64,000 nt of DNA from Liquidambar formosana (lineage: Eukaryota; Streptophyta; Magnoliopsida; Saxifragales; Altingiaceae): the NCBI GenBank assembly GCA_039720395.1, contig CM077820.1, positions 13,849,848 through 13,913,847 on the forward strand, read 5' to 3'. The notes beneath the pieces are model-generated. The model worked only from the letters and a program-made list of their open reading frames with translations, did no database searches and was not told the DNA's origin. This document shows, piece after piece, positions 58,568 through 64,000 of the stretch. The position numbers were made by a program, and so were the translations under genes. Positions within the stretch are counted from its first letter, which is position 1; each line of letters starts with the position of its first letter.

Positions 58568-60004
58568 ATATTACAAGGATTTTTTCTCCCAATTATCATG
58601 ATCTTCCTTATCACCTAAAGCCTTGTTTCTTGTACTTCGACATATATCTAGAAGACTATTCGATTAATTGTGCAAGATTAATTTGACTATGAATATTTTG
58701 TAACAGGAAAGAAGGACAAAACATTGGAAGAGGTTGCAGAAGATTATTCAACTGAACTCATCCATAGAAGCTTGGTTCAAGTGTCAGACGTAAATATTGA
58801 TGGAAAATCTAAAAACTGCAAAGTTCATGATTTGATGCATGAATTTATTCTTTCAAAATCAGAGGATTTAAGTGTTTTTTTTTTTTTCATGTTGTGGTGG
58901 AGAAAGACTCAAGTTTTGATGGAGAAACTCGATGTATATCAATCCATAACAGTGTAGATAATGCTATAGAGAACATTAGTATACTCTACGGTTTTTCGGG
59001 TTTTTTTTTTTTTTTGTTGGTTGATAAATTGCCAAAGTCATTAATGGCTACATTCATTAAAAATTTCGAGTTTATGAAAGTATTGGATTTTGAAATTGTT
59101 CCTTTGGATTCCCTTCCTGAAGAAATAGGAAATCTATTCCATTTAACGTATTTAAGTGTGATAGGAACAAAATAAAAATGCTTCCAAAGTCTATAGGTAA
59201 ACTACAGAACCTCCAATCTTTGGATCCGAAACAATCCCTTGTGCATGAACTACCTATTGAGATCAATTTGCTCTGCAATCTGCAATATTCTCATGATAAT
59301 TTCAACCCTCGTCAAGGAGTGAAAATACAGGAAGGAATTGGGTGTTTAGTAGCCTTGAAAAAGCGTGGAGGCAAATCATGGGATGGGTCTAATTAATCAC
59401 AGAATCGAGTAAGTTAAGGTAGTTGAGGAGATTAGGCATTAAGAAATTAACAAGAGAACAGGGGAGGGCTTTATGCGCATCCATGAAGAAGATGAACAAC
59501 CATCTTCAATCTTTAGAGGTAGTTTCAAATTGTTTTCGTTTTAAACATTTTGTTAGCATCTGTTGATATGGTAACAAATTGTTTACAATTCAAACATATG
59601 CTTTTAATGCAAAAAAAGTACATAATTTGAATATACATTATTGCAAAGATAAAATACTATAATTTTTTTTTTTTTCCCAAATGAAAAGACTTTCTAATTC
59701 ACAATTTTTCTTTGTTGCTATCTATACAAGATGCATGTCCTCGATCTATTGAAAGGTCTAGATTATTACATATAACCAAATTTTGCATACAAAATGATGC
59801 ATTATAAATTTTGATTTAGCACCACTCCCATCATATATTATGTCTTTAAGTGCATGTGGGAAAGTGTTTCGCATTGAACTCTAGGATGCTCCAATATAAT
59901 TGCGATCTCTACTCTTTTATATTGGGGTAAGACATAAAATCATGTAGTATCACCCATATTTGTGTCAGTTACCCCCTTCGGTGATTCAAAAGGCATTTGG
60001 CAAG
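58568..60004 (+). pseudogene. NLR-3: exon 2 remnant without exon 1
   Basis: After the acceptor ATAACAG the frame reads YHDLPYHLKPCFLYFDIYLED, then meets TGA where NLR-2 has CGA (LIRLW). Further pieces (KVHDLMHEF; LPKSIGKLQNLQSL) sit in other frames. After CTTCAATCTTTAGAGGT (59520) the last about 540 bp of LRR are replaced by about 430 bp of intron-like sequence. The stop region CCCTTCGGTGATTC reappears at 59973. It has no CC or NB-ARC, so no receptor can be made. Confidence 0.88.
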
Positions 60005-60719
60005 GTGAGTTTTGGAGTGCTGCCCCTCTTGTTTTATCGAATTAACACGTGCACCCCTCCAAACTCTAATGTCTGTTAGCATTAATTTGAACATTTCCTT
60101 TTAATTCCAATATTTTAAATGGTGCTTTTTGTGCTTGGGGTGTTTAATAAATGGGTTGTGGCCTTAGAAACTGGGGCCTATCCGCCTCAATTGTACCCTT
60201 TTCGAAATTTCTTTCTTTTCCTTTACTCTTTCTAATCTTCTTTTAATTATTTTTAATTTTTCTCTGTTTCTAGTAATGGAATTTTTCTAATATTAGTAAT
60301 ATAAAAAAATATTTAAATATTTATAGTTATTTAATAATTTAATTAACTACATAATTCAATTTTGATGTATAAAATTAGAACGTATGTAGTAGGAAAAAAT
60401 AAATGCACAGTAGCCATCAAAGTAAATAATGTTTGGTTAATAAAAGTCTCAATTTCACGTGAGAGTTAGATTGGTGATGCATTTTCAGAGATTGGACGCA
60501 TGCCGATTGGTCTGAAATATTTTATAGTAAAATATGTCCTTCCACTACTTAAGTTTGTTCATTCTAATGGATAAAAGGTGTCAGCAATCAAAATTGCAGT
60601 CTATGCGAATCAGTCTGAAATTTTCATTTTTCCCATTTTTTTTTTCATCTTCCTTATTATTACACTCAATTATTCTGTAATTTGGTGACCATATTTCACT
60701 ATCTTCCACACATTGTTAG
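60005..60719 (+). other. 3'-UTR intron of NLR-3
   Basis: GTGAGTTTTGGAGTGC matches NLR-2 at 43709. The acceptor CATTGTTAG is at 60719. Nothing else recognised. Confidence 0.55.
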
Positions 60720-60970
60720 GTTTTATCCTCTAGCAAAGAAAGCAGGAGGAAATCCATTCGCTGAAGTTCAATCAACTGGGATGTATGTGTATTGATTTTC
60801 CGACATCAACTTTGTGGTGGTGGTGGTGGTGGTGAGGATCGATGATGGTGATTGTTGTTCTTGGTTTCTGTTTATTGTCTATTTCCATGTTTTGATTTTT
60901 ATTTAACTGCTGTTTAGTCTCTAAACATGATTTGGTTTGTAATATGCATCATTGGTACTATTGATTTTTA
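60720..60970 (+). other. 3'-UTR exon of NLR-3
   Basis: GTTTTATCCTCTAGCAAAG onward, with a longer GGT microsatellite (about 60815-60834) than in NLR-2. Confidence 0.6.
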
Positions 60971-62223
60971 ATTTTCATCAACTGTGGTTTCGGTTGGGAA
61001 GTAGAGGTGTTCGTAGTTCCCAATCTGTAATATGATTCATGTAGTTGACCCTAACTAATTGATATTAAAATTTTAAGTGGAGAGTATAGACTTTTATAAT
61101 TTATAATTTTCATCATTTTGATATAAATATACTTTTTAACCATTTATAGCATTTATTTCATTTTTTGCCAAAAAGTCTACCTAAACTATAAATTTTGGAA
61201 AAACTTTCTTCTGCAAAGTTGTTCAAAATGATGTTTTCTAGTGGACATCACGACCGGTTTTCATAAAAACTTTTATATTTTGCATAAAACCTTAAAAACC
61301 TAAAGGATCGGGGTGGGCTTATAGGAATGGGGGGTTGCAATAGCCGTTCCCCTGACCTAAATAGAAAGCCCAAAATACAGCTCATATATGACCCAACCCA
61401 ATTATGCAAAGCTCCAAGTGAGGCCCATGTCATAAATAAGAATGGGGTAGAAGAAGAGAGACTAGAAGCCTTAAGGTTTATGGTGACGGTGTTACCTTTG
61501 TTTCTTCCTTCTTGCTCTTTTCTTCAATGGAAATGGTAGGACTGCTAGTTGAGTTTGAACTCGTTGTTGAATTCCCTCACAGTTTCCCTCACTTTTTTGC
61601 ACTCTCTTGTTTTTCTTTCTTTCTTTCTTTCTTCATATCTCTCTCTTATTTTTCATTTTTGCATTAGGAGGTTATAGACTTTTATAGCTTTTGAGGGATC
61701 GATCCTTTTGCAAAACAATAATTAAGGACTTTATCGATAGATGTTTGGGATGAAATTTTGGGGATAAAAGTGTCCAAATTAGGCTCAAATGAAGGTAAAT
61801 TGCCTTGAAATGCAACCAAATTTTGTGTTGTGTGAGTTTTGTTGCAGACACATCCATGTTTAAGTGTGGAGAGCAAGAAAGCATGGGCAAACCTAGGAGC
61901 TAGTTACACCCTCTAGCTCTAGTAGACCCTTGCCATTGTATGGGGATTTCCATACATGGACGAAAATCTCTTATTGCAAGAGTAGCATATGCATTCGTAT
62001 GGTTTGATTATCGATTTGACACGTTCTACGAAAAGGTATTTTTGGGTCCATTAATTGTGTCCATTAAGGTTCTTAAGTCTGCCAAAGTTCAAAGATTATA
62101 TATGGCTTTTAAGTCATCGAAAGGTCTTGGAACATTGATTTTCATCTTTGCAAAAATGGGGTGTCTCCAAGTATTTCATAAATTTTCCGTAAGAAAAATT
62201 CTCAAAAATTAATAACTTCTTAA
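60971..62223. other. downstream flank of NLR-3
   Basis: 61140-61300 matches 50230-50520. A TTTC microsatellite lies near 61611-61632. No convincing gene. Confidence 0.55.
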
Positions 62224-64000
62224 TGTGTTCAAATTGTAGAGAAAAAATTTCCAAATAGTACAGATCTTGATAAGAAGACCAAAATTGATGGTGATTCTGT
62301 TTTAAAAAAATATTTTATGTTGACTATGGATATTATTTTTAGGACTTTGGTTATGTTTTATTTTTAGATCCATGTAATCATTGAATGTATCAAGGCTACC
62401 ATAGCGTTTAATAAATATATATTTTTTCCCTTAAGTTCTTGGCATTTAGGATTTTTCTTTAATCTATGAAATTGTTAAATTTCTTGTTTTTAAGGTGTTA
62501 AAATAGTATGGTAAATATATTATTACAAATCGGTGTATGTGCCCTTGCTAATTATATGCTCATTGACATTTAATTGCAATTGTATTATTTGTATGAGATT
62601 ATATGATGAATATGATTAAATGGTGGCCTATTGTATAAAATTGAAATTAGGATAATATAATCTTTTGTGGGAGTCATTATTGAACAATTCTCATTGTGTC
62701 ATACTGTAAATTATTTTTGTGTGTGAGTGCTAAAGTTATATACTATAGATTTATAATTGCTGCCTATATTTTTATTTTGTGAGGTTTTATGATCTATACG
62801 GACAACACGAATTAAATTTATTTAGCCTTTTTAGGTATTATATGTCATTTATATGTTGGACTTTATGTGAAGCATGATGATGGTGAGTAAAAGGTTATCT
62901 ACGAATTAATTACATCATTATTACCGTAATGCACAATAGGGTTTCTGAAATGTGGCAAAAATCAATCTTATATTAAAAATAAAAAAGGGCATTAGAAAAT
63001 TTATGTAACTCTTATTAAGTGAATGCCCCATGACTGGCACTTAGGTTTGATTTGAAATCATTGATCGAGGGGCATAGAATTAGAGATTATAAATTAGCCA
63101 TCTCAGTAGACACCCAATCTTGGTGATTGAAGATCCATGAAGGAGGTTCAATTAATGGGTCAAAACAAATAGTAAGCTGATGACTAGGGGAGCAGTAAAA
63201 TATTTCAAGGGGTATTCCCTAATCACATTCCTATGGTGATTATACTCATCACTATGAAGGTTTAGAAAGAGCTTCATTTTGAATGAGTTCAAGGTATGAA
63301 TTTTTCGAGGTATTTTTTAAATATTACCTTTGGAGGTCTCACCTAAATGAGTGTACTAGTGGGTTTAGAATTGTAGGAAAATAAGCTACTCCTTGAAAGC
63401 ATTAATGAAACAAGATACATGTACATAACTGTTAAAACACCAACCAAATTAGAGCTGAGTGAATTTATCGAACTATTGGTAAGTCAAAGTTTGAGTTCAA
63501 GGGCCTTGTTCAAAACTTAGTTCACTACAGTTCGTTAAGATAGAAACTAACACTAAGTATAAATTAGACTCTAGAAGGTCTGCACCCATTGCACAATATA
63601 CACGCTCAATACAAATTTCGTTTAAATATTAAACCTTGTGGGGAATTGTTAGATATGATTTAACAATTTAATGTTTTTAATTACTTTATTTTATTAATTT
63701 GTTTTATTTAATTTCAATATTTATGTTGATATGTGTTTTTGGTGGTTATTTTTGTGGCCTTAAAGGGATTTTTTTTTAATTAAAATTTTTAATTTCTTTT
63801 TTTAATATATGAAGAGGAGTTACATTCTTATTACTCTATATAAGCCTATGTTCTTCCGCGCCTATAGGATGAATACGTATAAAGAGAAAAGAAGAAAATA
63901 TGCCGAAATTTTTCAACCCTCTTTCCCTACAATTCTTTTATATATCTCATATAATGTTGAGTTCTTTTTATAAGTTTTGTAAGGCATAATTTAACTAATT
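62224..64000 (+). mobile_element. another copy of the intron LTR element, cut by the window edge
   Basis: Nearly identical to 10872-11038 joined to 16852-18460 of NLR-1, but without the copia element. The right LTR starts at 63647 (TGTTAGATATGATTTAAC after GTGGGGAAT) and runs off the window. Its left part is missing; homology begins abruptly at TGTTCAAATTGTAGAG. If it is part of an NLR, exon 2 should begin about 0.3-0.5 kb beyond the right edge. Confidence 0.88.

Noticed and set aside
1..64000. CRISPR arrays, rRNA genes, bacterial operons
   Set aside because: None seen; tandem repeats found are LTR or microsatellite repeats and the window is plant nuclear DNA.

Overview
This window looks like nuclear DNA of a flowering plant, probably a woody eudicot, though I cannot name the species. 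It is AT-rich and full of LTR retrotransposons, MULE/hAT-type MITEs, SINEs, a LINE remnant and Helitron-like ends. Its only intact host gene is an RPM1-type CC-NB-ARC-LRR (CNL) immune receptor, surrounded by broken relatives.

Layout. 1-4972: 5' half of a Ty3/gypsy element on the minus strand (pol, gag-pro, PBS, LTR). 4973-7961: intergenic DNA with a stray copy of the NLR upstream region and the promoter region of NLR-1. 7962-20900: NLR-1, a pseudogene split by a 9.7-kb intron that carries a younger Ty1/copia element. 20901-33491: repeats, including a 0.7-kb inverted repeat flanking a duplicate NLR 3'-UTR exon, a LINE RNase H remnant and Helitron-like ends. 34950-46625: NLR-2, with an intact 927-codon reading frame in two exons and a 3'-UTR intron. 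47760-50175: NLR debris next to a 1.47-kb MULE with a perfect 9-bp target duplication. 50618-56325: three LTRs nested in one another. 58100-60970: NLR-3, which has lost exon 1 and most of intron 1. 62224-64000: a further copy of the NLR-1 intron without the copia insertion. The units are tandem or segmental duplicates of one gene: upstream region, exon 1, intron, exon 2, 3'-UTR intron, 3'-UTR exon.

Main finding. The single coding intron of this NLR family appears to be an old LTR retrotransposon. It starts TGTTAG, ends TAACA, has two diverged LTRs and is flanked by a GGTAT target duplication. The donor GT lies in the left GGTAT. The acceptor AG is made by the last A of the LTR and the first G of the right GGTAT. 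Splicing would therefore remove the element plus exactly one target copy and restore the uninterrupted frame. RPM1-type genes are usually intronless here, which fits.

Other strong observations are a tobamovirus-type leaky stop (UAG CAA UUA) between gag-pro and pol of the gypsy element, three LTR families whose U3 regions each carry an array of a different short palindrome, and several insertions proven by empty sites in the paralogous units. All comparisons were made by eye, so percentages and boundaries outside exact repeats are approximate.
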